This document shows positions 7,372 through 16,519 of a stretch of 64,000 bases of DNA, in pieces. The position numbers were made by a program, and so were the translations under genes. This DNA comes from Yoonia sp. BS5-3 (GTDB lineage: Bacteria > Pseudomonadota > Alphaproteobacteria > Rhodobacterales > Rhodobacteraceae), in contig NZ_CP150951.2 in NCBI RefSeq assembly GCF_038069655.2, positions 2,754,001 through 2,818,000 on the forward strand, read 5' to 3'. The notes below the pieces were generated by a model. That model was given only the letters and a program-made list of their open reading frames with translations. It was not told where the DNA came from and did no database searches. The stretch's first letter is position 1. Every line of letters starts with the position of its first letter.

Positions 7372-10173
7372 TTGACCAGACCGCAAGAGCCGATCACATT
7401 GCGATCTATGAATTTTGCCTCTGCCATGACCCGTTGTCCCCGGCCTTATGACCCTGATCGCGGGCAGGATGTTTTGCAATCTGTGCCTGCGTTGCAGGGC
7501 GATCTTGCGGCATTGATCACCGGTACGGCGGGATGTAGCCCTTATCTGGCGGGTCTTATTCAGGCCGAGGCCGCGTGGCTGCCCGGTGCGCTGGATGATC
7601 CGATTGCCGCCGTTTCCACCGTTTTGCGCGATCTGCCGCAGATTGCGCCTGATGCTTTGCCGCAAGAGCTGCGACAGGCCAAGCGCCGTATCGCGTTGAT
7701 CACAGCCCTTGCTGATCTGGGCGGCGTTTGGCCGCTGGAGCAGGTCACACAAATCCTGACCGATTTTGCCGATGCGGCGGTCCAAAGCAGCTTGTCAGCC
7801 TTGGTCGCGGCTGAGGTCGCGCGTGGCAAGCTGCCGCCCAGCGATGATCCGCAAGATTGCGGCGGTATGGTTGTGCTGGCCATGGGCAAGATGGGCGCGG
7901 GCGAGCTGAATTATTCATCCGACATCGATCTGATTTGTCTTTTCGACGAAACCCGTTTTGACCCCGATGATTATCACGATATACGTGCCGCCTTTATCCG
8001 TGCGACCCGCCGCATGGCCAGCATGCTGTCCGATGTCACAAAGGGCGGCTATGTGTTTCGGACCGATCTGCGCTTGCGCCCTGATGCCTCAGTCACGCCT
8101 GTTTGTCTGTCGATGGAAGCGGCCGAGCGTTACTATGAAAGTGTTGGCCGCACATGGGAACGGGCTGCTTATATCAAGGCGCGGGCCTGCGCGGGTGATT
8201 TGGCGGCAGGCGCGCGTTTTTTGGAAACGCTGTCCCCTTTTGTTTGGCGCAAGCATCTGGACTTTGCCGCGATCCAAGATGCCCATGACATGCGTCTGAA
8301 GATCCGCCATCACAAGGGTCTGGGCGGTCCGTTGACCTTGGAAGGTCACAATATGAAGCTGGGGCGCGGCGGCATTCGCGAGATTGAGTTCTTTACCCAG
8401 ACCCGCCAGTTGATCGCTGGCGGCCGTGATCCCAGCCTGCGCGTGCGCACCACCAAAGAGGGGCTGTCCCGCGTCGCCGCAGCAGGCTGGGTGCCTGAAG
8501 ATGTGGCTGCAACGCTTTATGATCACTATGTTTTTCATCGTGAGATTGAGCATCGTGTCCAGATGGTCAACGACGCCCAGACCCATGATCTGCCCCAAGA
8601 TGAGGCCGGTTTTGACCGTTTGGCGGCGTTTATGGGCCTGGAACGTGCAACGCTTTGTTCTGATTTGACGGCCCGCCTAACGGGTGTGCATGAACTGACC
8701 GAAGGCTTCTTTGCCCCTGAACCTGCAGAACCCATCCCGACCGCTTGGGGTGCTGATGTGATTGCCCGTTGGCACAGTTACCCCGCCTTGCGATCGGCCC
8801 GCGCAACTGAGATTTTTGACCGGTTGACCCCCGAAATCATGACCCGCCTGCAAGAGGCCGCCCGCCCGGATGAGGCGTTGGCCCAGTTCGACCAGTTTCT
8901 GTCGGGCCTGCCTGCGGGTGTGCAGCTGTTTTCCTTGTTTGAGGCAAACCCGCAGTTGACCCAGCTGATCGTCGATATTGCCGCGACGGCCCCGGCGCTA
9001 TCGCAATATCTGTCGCGCAACGCAGGCGTGCTGGACGCGGTTCTGGGCGGTACCTTCTTTGCCGATTGGCCGGGCCTGCCGGTTTTGACGGAAGCAATAC
9101 AGGCCGCACTCGATCCGCTGGACGATTATGAGGATAAGCTGGTCGCCGCCCGCCGCTGGGCCAAAGAATGGCATTTCCGCATTGGTGTGCATCATCTGCG
9201 CGGTCTGATCTCGGCCGAGGATGCGGGCGCGCAATATGCGCAATTGGCCGAGGCTGTACTTGTAGGCGTTTGGCCTGTTGTCGTGCATGAATTTGCCCGC
9301 AAACATGGGCCGATGCCGGGGCGCGGCGGTGTTATCTTAGGCATGGGGTCGTTGGGTGCAGGCCGTTTGAACGCGGGATCGGATCTTGATCTGATCATGG
9401 TGTATGACGCAGCGGGTATCGAGAGCTCTGACGGGCGCCGCCCCCTTGCGACCCGGCCTTATTTCGCCCGGTTGACCCAGGCATTGGTCACAGCCCTGAG
9501 CGCCCCAATGTCAGAGGGCCGCCTGTATGAGGTCGACATGCGCTTGCGCCCATCCGGGCGTCAGGGTCCTGTCGCCACCTCCTTTGACGCTTTCCGCGAT
9601 TATCAACAAAATCAGGCCTGGACCTGGGAACATCTGGCCCTGACGCGTGGCCGCTCTATTGCGGGTGATGCGACATTGATGGATGAGATTGAGCAGTTTC
9701 GGCAGACGCTGCTGGCCAGCAAATCAGATGGCGCCACGATCTTGGCCGATGTTGCTGATATGCGTGCCCGTCTGGCCGATGCAAAACCGGCGCAAGGCCC
9801 GTGGGATGCCAAAACGGGGCCAGGCCGTTTGCAGGATATTGAGCTTTTGGCCCAAACTGCCGCCCTGCGCGCATGTACGCCCGCCCGCGACGCGGCTGCG
9901 CAGATCGCAGCCGGTCGCGCGGCCGGCTGGCTGACGCCCGACGATGCTGACACTTTGACCGATGCCGCTGATTTGCTTTGGAAAATGCAGGCTGCAACCA
10001 GCCTTCTGACCGGCGCGACGCTTGATCCCGATGCTGTGGGCGAGGGGGGCAGACGTTTTATCTTGCGTGAGACAGGCGCGCATGATTTGCAAGACCTGCG
10101 CGCGCGATTGGAGCACGCGCACGGGGCGGCTGATGGCATTATCGCGAAAATGTTGAAAGGGCAGATATCATGA
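7372..10173 (+). CDS. glnE: Glutamine synthetase adenylyltransferase/deadenylase
   Basis: 933 residues with the tandem nucleotidyltransferase layout of GlnE. The N-terminal half has the metal motif YSSDIDLICLFD near residue 183; the C-terminal half has NAGSDLDLIMVYD near residue 670. A PII-UTase linker domain follows each. The bifunctional enzyme adds or removes AMP on glutamine synthetase in response to PII and glutamine, so it sits at the centre of nitrogen control. The start at 7372 lacks a strong ribosome site, and a start at the later MNFASAMTR is possible. The gene overlaps the next one by ATGA, indicating translational coupling. Confidence 0.95.
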   Translation: MTRPQEPITLRSMNFASAMTRCPRPYDPDRGQDVLQSVPALQGDLAALITGTAGCSPYLAGLIQAEAAWLPGALDDPIAAVSTVLRDLPQIAPDALPQELRQAKRRIALITALADLGGVWPLEQVTQILTDFADAAVQSSLSALVAAEVARGKLPPSDDPQDCGGMVVLAMGKMGAGELNYSSDIDLICLFDETRFDPDDYHDIRAAFIRATRRMASMLSDVTKGGYVFRTDLRLRPDASVTPVCLSMEAAERYYESVGRTWERAAYIKARACAGDLAAGARFLETLSPFVWRKHLDFAAIQDAHDMRLKIRHHKGLGGPLTLEGHNMKLGRGGIREIEFFTQTRQLIAGGRDPSLRVRTTKEGLSRVAAAGWVPEDVAATLYDHYVFHREIEHRVQMVNDAQTHDLPQDEAGFDRLAAFMGLERATLCSDLTARLTGVHELTEGFFAPEPAEPIPTAWGADVIARWHSYPALRSARATEIFDRLTPEIMTRLQEAARPDEALAQFDQFLSGLPAGVQLFSLFEANPQLTQLIVDIAATAPALSQYLSRNAGVLDAVLGGTFFADWPGLPVLTEAIQAALDPLDDYEDKLVAARRWAKEWHFRIGVHHLRGLISAEDAGAQYAQLAEAVLVGVWPVVVHEFARKHGPMPGRGGVILGMGSLGAGRLNAGSDLDLIMVYDAAGIESSDGRRPLATRPYFARLTQALVTALSAPMSEGRLYEVDMRLRPSGRQGPVATSFDAFRDYQQNQAWTWEHLALTRGRSIAGDATLMDEIEQFRQTLLASKSDGATILADVADMRARLADAKPAQGPWDAKTGPGRLQDIELLAQTAALRACTPARDAAAQIAAGRAAGWLTPDDADTLTDAADLLWKMQAATSLLTGATLDPDAVGEGGRRFILRETGAHDLQDLRARLEHAHGAADGIIAKMLKGQIS

Positions 10174-10436
10174 CCGACATGCATGACCCCAAAGGGCTGA
10201 TCCGAGAATCCTTTCGGATGGAGGGGATCACCGCGCCTGAATGTCGGACGATCTTTCTGGATTGGGCGTTGGGGCTGCCCCAAACGGCTGATACCGGGGC
10301 TGCGGTGACGGCGCTTCTGGCTGCTTATGCGGATCAACCTGCCGATCACCCGATGCTTGCCACGCTCCGTGCCGCACTTACCGATACGGCCCCCGCCAAA
10401 CGGCGCGGCGGCCGGAAGGGACGAATGCAGGCCTGA
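10170..10436 (+). CDS. Small hypothetical protein coupled to glnE
   Basis: 88 residues, starting in a 4-bp ATGA overlap with the glnE stop. It is mostly helical by composition (GLIRESFRMEGITAPECRTIFLDWALGL), ends in a very basic tail KRRGGRKGRMQA, and has no signal or membrane segment. I do not know a function. The overlap with glnE suggests the two are made together, possibly linking it to nitrogen regulation, but this is inference only. Confidence 0.75.
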   Translation: MTDMHDPKGLIRESFRMEGITAPECRTIFLDWALGLPQTADTGAAVTALLAAYADQPADHPMLATLRAALTDTAPAKRRGGRKGRMQA

Positions 10437-10448
10437 CAGGGTCCTGAC

Positions 10449-11312
10449 CTAGATTGGATCGCAGTCTTGCGTCATGGCCCAGCGAATGTTGTAGCGGAGC
10501 ATTTCTGTACCGGGGCATTGCGGTCCGCTGCATTGATCAAAGTGATCATCCACAATCGCAAACCATGTTTGGAACCCGACGAAATCCGCGCCAATATCGG
10601 CGGTGTCGCGTGACAGGGGGATACATTGCGCTTCTACAGATAGCGCATCGATCCCTTCAAACGATGTCGCAAATGGATTGTTTTCTTCGATTTCCTGCCA
10701 CCAAAGCGCGTAGGTGAAAAAATCTTCGTGGATGCGGAACCGGGTCCGACCGCCTGCATCCCCTTGCGAGGATACGTCATTGTTTGCGCTGACAACGGGC
10801 GTAATACCCGTGCCGCTTTCGCGATGCGTTACGGTGTCATGCGTGACATTGACCGTCCAATCCGCATCGACCAAAGCCAGATTGGTCGGCGACAGACAGG
10901 CCGTCACCGTGCCATTTACCCCAACAGAGATCGCCGCCGGATCGTAGGCTTGGGTCAGCGGCTGTGTCGATGCTTGGCTGCAGCGGACGGGCGTCCTGCG
11001 TATCTCGGTGCCGATCCTTTCGGTGACGTAACACTGATGCAGCGTCTCAATTTTATCATTGTTGTTCCCCCAAACGAGATTATTCGCGCTGTCCAGCGCG
11101 ACATAGTCAAGGTTGGATGCCTCAATCGGTATCTGAAAGGCCAATTGGTCGGGGGCCGCACAGTCCGGGTGGGTATCCAGCACGGTATAGCGACCATAAA
11201 GCAGGTTTGGCGCATCACTGCCTAAGATATGAAGGTTTTCTTGCGCCAAAACCGGTGTGCCCGCGATCATGCAGAAAGCAGCCGAAAAGAGTTTGGATAA
11301 CGCCGATTTCAT
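10449..11312 (-). CDS. Exported hypothetical protein
   Basis: 287 residues from the ATG at 11312, chosen because GGGGGA lies 7 bases upstream and because it gives a proper signal peptide (MKSALSKLFSAAFCMIAGTPVLAQ). An in-frame ATG at 11360 would add 16 residues and spoil the signal. The mature part has about eight cysteines spread along it, consistent with disulfides in the periplasm, and beta-rich composition. No catalytic motif is evident and I do not recognise the family. Convergent with the gene ending at 10436, leaving 12 bp. Confidence 0.75.
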   Translation of the reverse strand: MKSALSKLFSAAFCMIAGTPVLAQENLHILGSDAPNLLYGRYTVLDTHPDCAAPDQLAFQIPIEASNLDYVALDSANNLVWGNNNDKIETLHQCYVTERIGTEIRRTPVRCSQASTQPLTQAYDPAAISVGVNGTVTACLSPTNLALVDADWTVNVTHDTVTHRESGTGITPVVSANNDVSSQGDAGGRTRFRIHEDFFTYALWWQEIEENNPFATSFEGIDALSVEAQCIPLSRDTADIGADFVGFQTWFAIVDDHFDQCSGPQCPGTEMLRYNIRWAMTQDCDPI

Positions 11313-11458
11313 TGCAAATTCCCCCGATCGTCCCTGCGCGCGCTGGCAGGTCTTTAGCACAACTCTAGGCGATCAAACGCGCCGCCGCATAGGCGCCATT
11401 GGATAGACGCCCGTGCTTGATCAAGTTTTCGCCGATGGGGCTTCGATGCGCATCCGCC

Positions 11459-12097
11459 TTAGTTGAGCGCCGCTGCCTCTTTGGCCAGTGCCGTGATGCC
11501 TGCCCAGTCTTTGGCATTCACCATGTCCTTGGGCGCCACCCAAGACCCACCCACGCAGAGCGTATTGCTCAGCGCCAGATAATCGCTGGCCTTTTTCAGG
11601 TCGATCCCGCCGGTTGGGCAGAATTTGACCTGCGGGATTGGCGCGCCGATCCCTTTGAGGGCCGCAACGCCGCCATTGGCCTCGGCCGGGAAGAATTTTT
11701 GCACGGTATAACCCCGCTCTAGCAGGCGCATCGCTTCTGTTGCCGTGGCAGTGCCGGGCAGCAGGGGCATGTCGTTGGCCTCGCAAGCCTGGAGCAAGAT
11801 ATCGGTCGCCCCGGGCGAGACACCAAAGGTCGCCCCTGCCTCTTTGGCGTTTTCCACATCTTTGGGTGTCAAAAGCGTGCCTGCGCCGACAACGCCGCCG
11901 GGCACTTTGGCCATTTCCCGAATAACATCAAGCGCCGCAGGGGTGCGCAGCGTCACCTCCAACGCGGGCAAACCGCCGGTGATCAGCGCCTGTGCCAGAT
12001 CGCCTGCCAGGCTTGCGTCATCAACGACAAGCACAGGAACAACAGGTGCCATCAGGCAGATTTTAGCGGCAGCGGTTGAGGCGTCTTGTGGGGTCAT
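11459..12097 (-). CDS. eda: KDPG aldolase (2-dehydro-3-deoxyphosphogluconate aldolase)
   Basis: 212 residues, standard length. It is a TIM-barrel class I aldolase: EVTLRT contains the catalytic glutamate and VQKFFPAEANGG the Schiff-base lysine; VGAGTLL and CPTGGID are the phosphate-binding segments. It cleaves KDPG to pyruvate and glyceraldehyde 3-phosphate, the last step of the Entner-Doudoroff pathway. It starts 41 bp after edd on the same strand, and both should be driven from the edd promoter. Confidence 0.95.
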   Translation of the reverse strand: MTPQDASTAAAKICLMAPVVPVLVVDDASLAGDLAQALITGGLPALEVTLRTPAALDVIREMAKVPGGVVGAGTLLTPKDVENAKEAGATFGVSPGATDILLQACEANDMPLLPGTATATEAMRLLERGYTVQKFFPAEANGGVAALKGIGAPIPQVKFCPTGGIDLKKASDYLALSNTLCVGGSWVAPKDMVNAKDWAGITALAKEAAALN

Positions 12098-12138
12098 GGG
12101 AAAAGGATCCTAAGTTCAACTGTGTTTCACGGCCGGGG

Positions 12139-13944
12139 TCACACAACGACCCCGGCACCGTCCGCGGCAAGCCCGACATTCTGGCGGAAGACCTCGAACA
12201 ATTCACGGCCAACACCGTTTCCATTGCCGCTGAGGTCAGCCGTGGCTGGCGCGCGTGCGTCGATATCTACGCCAAGCACCTCGATTGTTCCAGTGGTCGC
12301 GTCAAGACGGACGATATCCCCATCCTGCAGCTTGGCAATCGGCCCGTTATCGGCGGCCTCTGGGCAGACATGGATCGCAGAGGGCACCTTGCCCGATGCG
12401 CCCGACATCCGCCCGTCTGTCACCAGCGCGACCTTCAGCCCCCGGTCTTGCAGAACCGCAAGGGTCGGCGTCAGCCCGTGCAATTCAGGCATGCCATTTG
12501 ACTTTGGTCCTTGGAAACGAACCACGATGATGGTGTCGCTGGTAAATTCACCGGCCTTGAATGCCTCTTTTACGGCGTCTTGGGTATGAAAGACCCGGGC
12601 AGGGGCCTCAACAATATGCCGCTCGGGGGCGACGGCTGAGGTTTTGATCACGCCCCGTCCCAGATTGCCGGACAGCTGCGTCAACCCGCCCGTTTTCTGG
12701 AAAGGATCGGTTGCAGGCCGCAGGATTTTATCGTTCAGCGTTTGTCCGGCTCCTGGTGCGTAGGTGATGCCATCCTCGGTCAGCTTTGGCTCTTGTGTGT
12801 AAAGTTCCAGCCCATCACCGGCGACGGTTTTGGTGTCGTCATGCAACAGCCCGTCTTTGAGCAATTCGCCAATCATAAAGCCAAGCCCGCCGGCTGCGTG
12901 GAAATGATTCACATCCGCCAGCCCGTTTGGATAGACCTTCGCCATCAACGGTGTGACAGCGGACAGATCGCTAAAGTCTTCAAGATCCAGCATAATCCCG
13001 GCAGCCTTGGCCATGGCGGGCAGGTGAAGAACCAGATTGGTCGACCCGCCAGTGGCCATCAATCCGACAATTCCGTTCACAAAAGCGCGCTCATCCAGGA
13101 TTTCATAGACCGGCCGGAAATCATTCCCAACGGCCGTGATTTCAAGCGCCCGTTTGGTGCCTGCATCTGTCAGCGCATCGCGCAGGGGCGTGCCTGGATT
13201 GACAAAAGACGCGCCGGGCAAATGCAGCCCCATGAATTCCATCAACATCTGGTTGGAATTGGCTGTGCCGTAAAATGTACAGGTGCCGGGCCCATGATAA
13301 GAGGCCATCTCAGCCTCCATCAGTTTGTCGCGCCCGACCTCGCCGGTTGCAAATTGTTGGCGCACCTTGGCCTTCTGATCATTTGGCAGGCCCGAGACCA
13401 TTGGCCCTGCTGGGATAAAGATGCTGGGGATATAGCCGAAAGTCGCAGCAGCCATCACCAGCCCCGGTACGATCTTGTCACACACCCCCAGATAGACAGC
13501 ACTGTCAAAGACGTTATGGGACAGGCCCACCCCTGCGGACAATGCGATCACATCCCTTGAAAAGAGCGACAATTCCATGCCCGTCTGACCTTGGGTGACG
13601 CCGTCACACATCGCGGGCACACCGCCTGCGACCTGCGCTGTTCCGCCATTTGCACGGGCGGTTGCGCGGATCTGATCTGGATAACGCTCAAACGGCTGAT
13701 GCGCGGACAGCATGTCGTTATAGGCGGTGATAATCCCGATATTGGGCGTGCGCGCGTCGGTCAAAGCCGTTTTGTCTTGGCCCATGGCGGCATAGGCGTG
13801 GGCCTGGTTGCCGCAGGTCAGGTGGGCGCGGCGCGGGCCTTCGGCGGCGGCGCGGGCCATTGTATCAAGATATTTGTCGCGGCTTGCTTCTGACCGGGCG
13901 CGGATTCGGTCGGTGACCGCCGCTACGGTTGAATTCAGTGACAT
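12139..13944 (-). CDS. edd: Phosphogluconate dehydratase
   Basis: 601 residues from the ATG at 13944, which has GAGGAT upstream and begins [11 protein letters not shown] like other Edd proteins; the open frame extends 32 codons further but without family similarity. IlvD/Edd signatures include [33 protein letters not shown] and the CDKIVPG segment; cysteines here hold the [4Fe-4S] cluster. It converts 6-phosphogluconate to KDPG in the Entner-Doudoroff pathway. A LacI-type operator sits inside its promoter. Confidence 0.95.
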   Translation of the reverse strand: MSLNSTVAAVTDRIRARSEASRDKYLDTMARAAAEGPRRAHLTCGNQAHAYAAMGQDKTALTDARTPNIGIITAYNDMLSAHQPFERYPDQIRATARANGGTAQVAGGVPAMCDGVTQGQTGMELSLFSRDVIALSAGVGLSHNVFDSAVYLGVCDKIVPGLVMAAATFGYIPSIFIPAGPMVSGLPNDQKAKVRQQFATGEVGRDKLMEAEMASYHGPGTCTFYGTANSNQMLMEFMGLHLPGASFVNPGTPLRDALTDAGTKRALEITAVGNDFRPVYEILDERAFVNGIVGLMATGGSTNLVLHLPAMAKAAGIMLDLEDFSDLSAVTPLMAKVYPNGLADVNHFHAAGGLGFMIGELLKDGLLHDDTKTVAGDGLELYTQEPKLTEDGITYAPGAGQTLNDKILRPATDPFQKTGGLTQLSGNLGRGVIKTSAVAPERHIVEAPARVFHTQDAVKEAFKAGEFTSDTIIVVRFQGPKSNGMPELHGLTPTLAVLQDRGLKVALVTDGRMSGASGKVPSAIHVCPEAADNGPIAKLQDGDIVRLDATTGTIEVLGVDIDARAPATADLSGNGNGVGRELFEVFRQNVGLAADGAGVVV

Positions 13945-13972
13945 GGCTATCCTCATTGAAGGCGTTTTACAC

Positions 13973-14001
13973 ATCATAGCATGATATGTTAGCGCTAACA
14001 A
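13973..14001 (-). promoter_or_regulatory. edd-eda promoter with embedded LacI-type operator
   Basis: On the minus strand TTGTTA (13996-14001) and TATGAT (13973-13978) are separated by exactly 17 bp, 29 bp upstream of the edd ATG. The perfect 14-bp palindrome TGTTAGCGCTAACA (13987-14000) overlaps the -35 box and part of the spacer. The central CG with flanking TTAG/CTAA is typical of LacI/GalR-family operators. Its position predicts repression by a sugar- or sugar-acid-responsive regulator encoded elsewhere. Confidence 0.75.
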
Positions 14002-14117
14002 GCGAACCTTGACGCAGAACCGACATAATGCTGCCAGCATGTCTCAGAATAAGGCCTTGTTAACCAGAAACACCTAATGATTAGGGCGTAGGTTTATGAA
14101 GTTTGGACGGATAAATC

Positions 14118-14675
14118 GTGATTAGAAAACTGCTTGTTCTTGTGACCGGCATCTTTGTTTTGGCGGCCTGCGGGGCGCAGACGCCTGTTGCTGTATCTTC
14201 ATCAACCGCCGCGGCTGAGCGATCATATTCGGTGGCGTCGTTCCAGTTTGCCGCACCTGATGATCTGAGCGTTTCAGAGGCCGAAGGCTATTACCCGCTT
14301 GCCGATGTGGTGTGGCGCGGTGATCCCAAGGGCGACCGTATCGCGCAGATTGAGGACATGTTTACACAGGCCGTAGCCCGCAACGAGCCCGTGCTGGCAG
14401 GTGATACACCGGTGGCCGTGCGCGTCGATTTGGTCCGTTTTCACGGCGTGACAGACCGCACCCGCTATTCGGTTGGGGGTAACTACAACATCATCTTTAA
14501 TTTGACGGTTGTGGATGCCCGGTCCGGGACACTGCTTGAGCCGACACGGCGCGTTGTTGGTAACCTTAAGGCCCCGGGTGGATCGCAGGCTGTTGCGCTT
14601 GAGCAGGGTGGAAATACGCAAAAAGTCCGCGTGACCAGCTATCTGACAGCGCTGCTGCGGGCCGAGCTGTCTTAG
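14118..14675 (+). CDS. Lipoprotein of unknown function
   Basis: 185 residues. The N-terminus has a lipoprotein signal with the lipobox LAAC (Cys at about residue 19), so the protein should be lipid-anchored in the periplasm. The remainder is a compact domain with GGNYNIIFNLTVVDARSGTLLEP near residues 118-140, reminiscent of small envelope lipoproteins conserved across Rhodobacteraceae. No enzymatic motif is seen. It is divergent from edd, with about 170 bp between start codons, and may be expressed alone. Confidence 0.8.
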   Translation: MIRKLLVLVTGIFVLAACGAQTPVAVSSSTAAAERSYSVASFQFAAPDDLSVSEAEGYYPLADVVWRGDPKGDRIAQIEDMFTQAVARNEPVLAGDTPVAVRVDLVRFHGVTDRTRYSVGGNYNIIFNLTVVDARSGTLLEPTRRVVGNLKAPGGSQAVALEQGGNTQKVRVTSYLTALLRAELS

Positions 14676-14768
14676 GCTAACAATTCTTGTCGCGCCCATG
14701 AAATAGCGGCGTGGTAAATGGGCGGCCGCTCTCTTCCAAGTTTGGATCAGACCTTGTAGGGGGAACGT

Positions 14769-15977
14769 ATGACTGACGCTTCCCCCACACCCGATTTGCC
14801 TGTTGTGCGCCTTGTCCCAAAAGCAGAGGCGCGCGCGATCCGCCACGGTTTTCCTTGGGTTTATGCCAATGAATTGGTCACAGATCGGCGCACGCGCAAA
14901 CTTGCACCGGGCACTATTGTCCGGCTTGAGGATGCTGGCCGTGCGCCGCTGGGATTGGTGGCCGTCAATCCAGCCTCGCGGATCATCTGCCGGGTGCTGG
15001 ACCGCGATGCGGATGCGGTGATTGATCAAAATTGGCTTGCTGCGCGTTTGCAGCGCGCCCTGGCCCATCGCGCGCGACTGTATGACCAGCCGTTTTATCG
15101 CCTCGTCCATGCCGAGGCTGACGGGCTGCCCGGTGTCATCATTGATCGTTTTGGTGATTTGGCCGTTGTGCAGCCTAATGCCGCCTGGGCCGATGTGATG
15201 ATCGGGCCGCTGGTTGCGGCGCTGCAGGATGTCACGGGCGTGCAGACCGTGGTCATGAACGGCACCGGACGCACGCGGAGCCTAGAAGGTCTAGACGAAA
15301 AGATTGAGATCGCAGCAGGCGCCGCACCAGACGGACCGATCCCGGTGCCGATGAACGGCGCGACCTATATGGCGGATGTCATGGGGGGGCAGAAAACCGG
15401 GTTGTTTTACGATCAGCGCCCGAACCATGCCTTTGTTGCCGGGCTGGCCAAAGATGCCCGCGTTTTGGATGTTTTCGCGCATGTGGGCGGTTTTGGATTG
15501 GCCGCTTTGGCAGGCGGTGCGGCCTCGGCCCTGGCCGTTGATGGATCGGCCCCGGCGCTGGACCTGGCGACCCAGGGGGCAGTGGCCATGGGGGCCGAAA
15601 CGCGGTTCCAGGCCCGTAAAGGTGATGCGTTTGATACGCTTGCGGCGCTTGGCGACGAGGGGCAGCGCTTTGATGTTGTGATCTGTGATCCGCCTGCATT
15701 TGCTCCATCGAAAAACGCGCTGGATGCGGGGCTGCGCGCCTATGAACGTGTCGCCCGTCTGGCGGCACCGTTGGTGGCCGATGGCGGGTATCTTGTTCTT
15801 TGCTCATGTTCGCATGCCGCTGATCTGACTAAGTTTCGCAATGCATCCTCGCGCGGGATCGGCCGGGCAGGGCGCCGTGGGCAGATCATCCATACCGGCT
15901 TTGCCGGGCCGGACCACCCGCTGATGCCGCATTTGGCCGAGAGCGGTTATCTGAAGGCGGTTGTCTATCGTCTATGA
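14769..15977 (+). CDS. Class I rRNA cytosine-C5 methyltransferase, RlmI-like
   Basis: 402 residues with an N-terminal PUA domain (about 10-80), an EEHUD-like connector and a C-terminal Rossmann methyltransferase. Motif I is VLDVFAHVGGFGLAALAGGA near residue 235. The catalytic loop CDPPAFAPSKN lies near residue 312, and CSCSHAAD carries the late cysteine. RlmI methylates C1962 of 23S rRNA in E. coli; the exact target here is inferred. A GGGGGA site precedes the start. The stop overlaps the next gene by ATGA. Confidence 0.85.
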   Translation: MTDASPTPDLPVVRLVPKAEARAIRHGFPWVYANELVTDRRTRKLAPGTIVRLEDAGRAPLGLVAVNPASRIICRVLDRDADAVIDQNWLAARLQRALAHRARLYDQPFYRLVHAEADGLPGVIIDRFGDLAVVQPNAAWADVMIGPLVAALQDVTGVQTVVMNGTGRTRSLEGLDEKIEIAAGAAPDGPIPVPMNGATYMADVMGGQKTGLFYDQRPNHAFVAGLAKDARVLDVFAHVGGFGLAALAGGAASALAVDGSAPALDLATQGAVAMGAETRFQARKGDAFDTLAALGDEGQRFDVVICDPPAFAPSKNALDAGLRAYERVARLAAPLVADGGYLVLCSCSHAADLTKFRNASSRGIGRAGRRGQIIHTGFAGPDHPLMPHLAESGYLKAVVYRL

Positions 15978-16519
15978 GGGTGATGATCGACGCCTGCGTT
16001 CTTTATCCGACGGTGATGCGTGAAACCGTCATTGGCTGCGCGAAGGTCGGACTTTTTACGCCGCGCTGGTCGGCGCGTATTCTTGATGAATGGGCGCGTG
16101 CGGTCGTCAAGCTGGGGCCGGCGCAAGAGGTAATTGCGCAAGGTGAAATTGCGGCGCTAAGGGCGGGTTTTCCCGATGCAACCGTATCGTACCCACCTGA
16201 ATTTGCGCGCAAATTCTGGCTGCCGGATGAAAATGATATCCATGTTTTGGCTGCCGCCGCTGCGGGATCATGTGATGCGATCTTGACCATGAATCACAAG
16301 GATTTTCCGCGCGATATTCTGGCGGATGCGATGTTGGAACGGTTGGGGCCGGATCTGTTTCTGTGTGATCTGCTGCAAGAGGCCCCGGATCAGGTCCGGG
16401 GCGTTGCCACGACTGTCCTGACGCAAGCCAACACAATGTCAGATCGGCCCTGGACCGTCCGTACCCTGATGAAAAAAGCCCGTTTGCCGCGTTTTGGCAA
16501 GGCGCTTGAGGTGCTTTAG
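15974..16519 (+). CDS. PIN-domain protein (RSP_2648 type)
   Basis: 181 residues. The PIN fold is suggested by MIDACVLYP at the N-terminus (first acidic residue), RILDEWARAV, and the later WLPDENDIHVLAAAAAGSCDAILTMNHKDFP, which provides the remaining acidic ligands. PIN proteins are Mg2+-dependent ribonucleases, often toxins. No antitoxin gene is adjacent; instead it is coupled by an ATGA overlap to the rRNA methyltransferase gene, which argues for a role in RNA metabolism. Its 3' end overlaps the M48 gene on the other strand by 4 bp. Confidence 0.8.
   Translation: MRVMIDACVLYPTVMRETVIGCAKVGLFTPRWSARILDEWARAVVKLGPAQEVIAQGEIAALRAGFPDATVSYPPEFARKFWLPDENDIHVLAAAAAGSCDAILTMNHKDFPRDILADAMLERLGPDLFLCDLLQEAPDQVRGVATTVLTQANTMSDRPWTVRTLMKKARLPRFGKALEVL

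Noticed and set aside
12742..13560. 272-codon plus-strand frame opposite edd
   Set aside because: Shadow of the edd gene, without ribosome site or family signature.
16199..16216. 18-bp perfect palindrome GAATTTGCGCGCAAATTC
   Set aside because: It lies inside the PIN gene and encodes conserved-looking residues; it does not share arms with the 24-bp repeats, so chance is likely.
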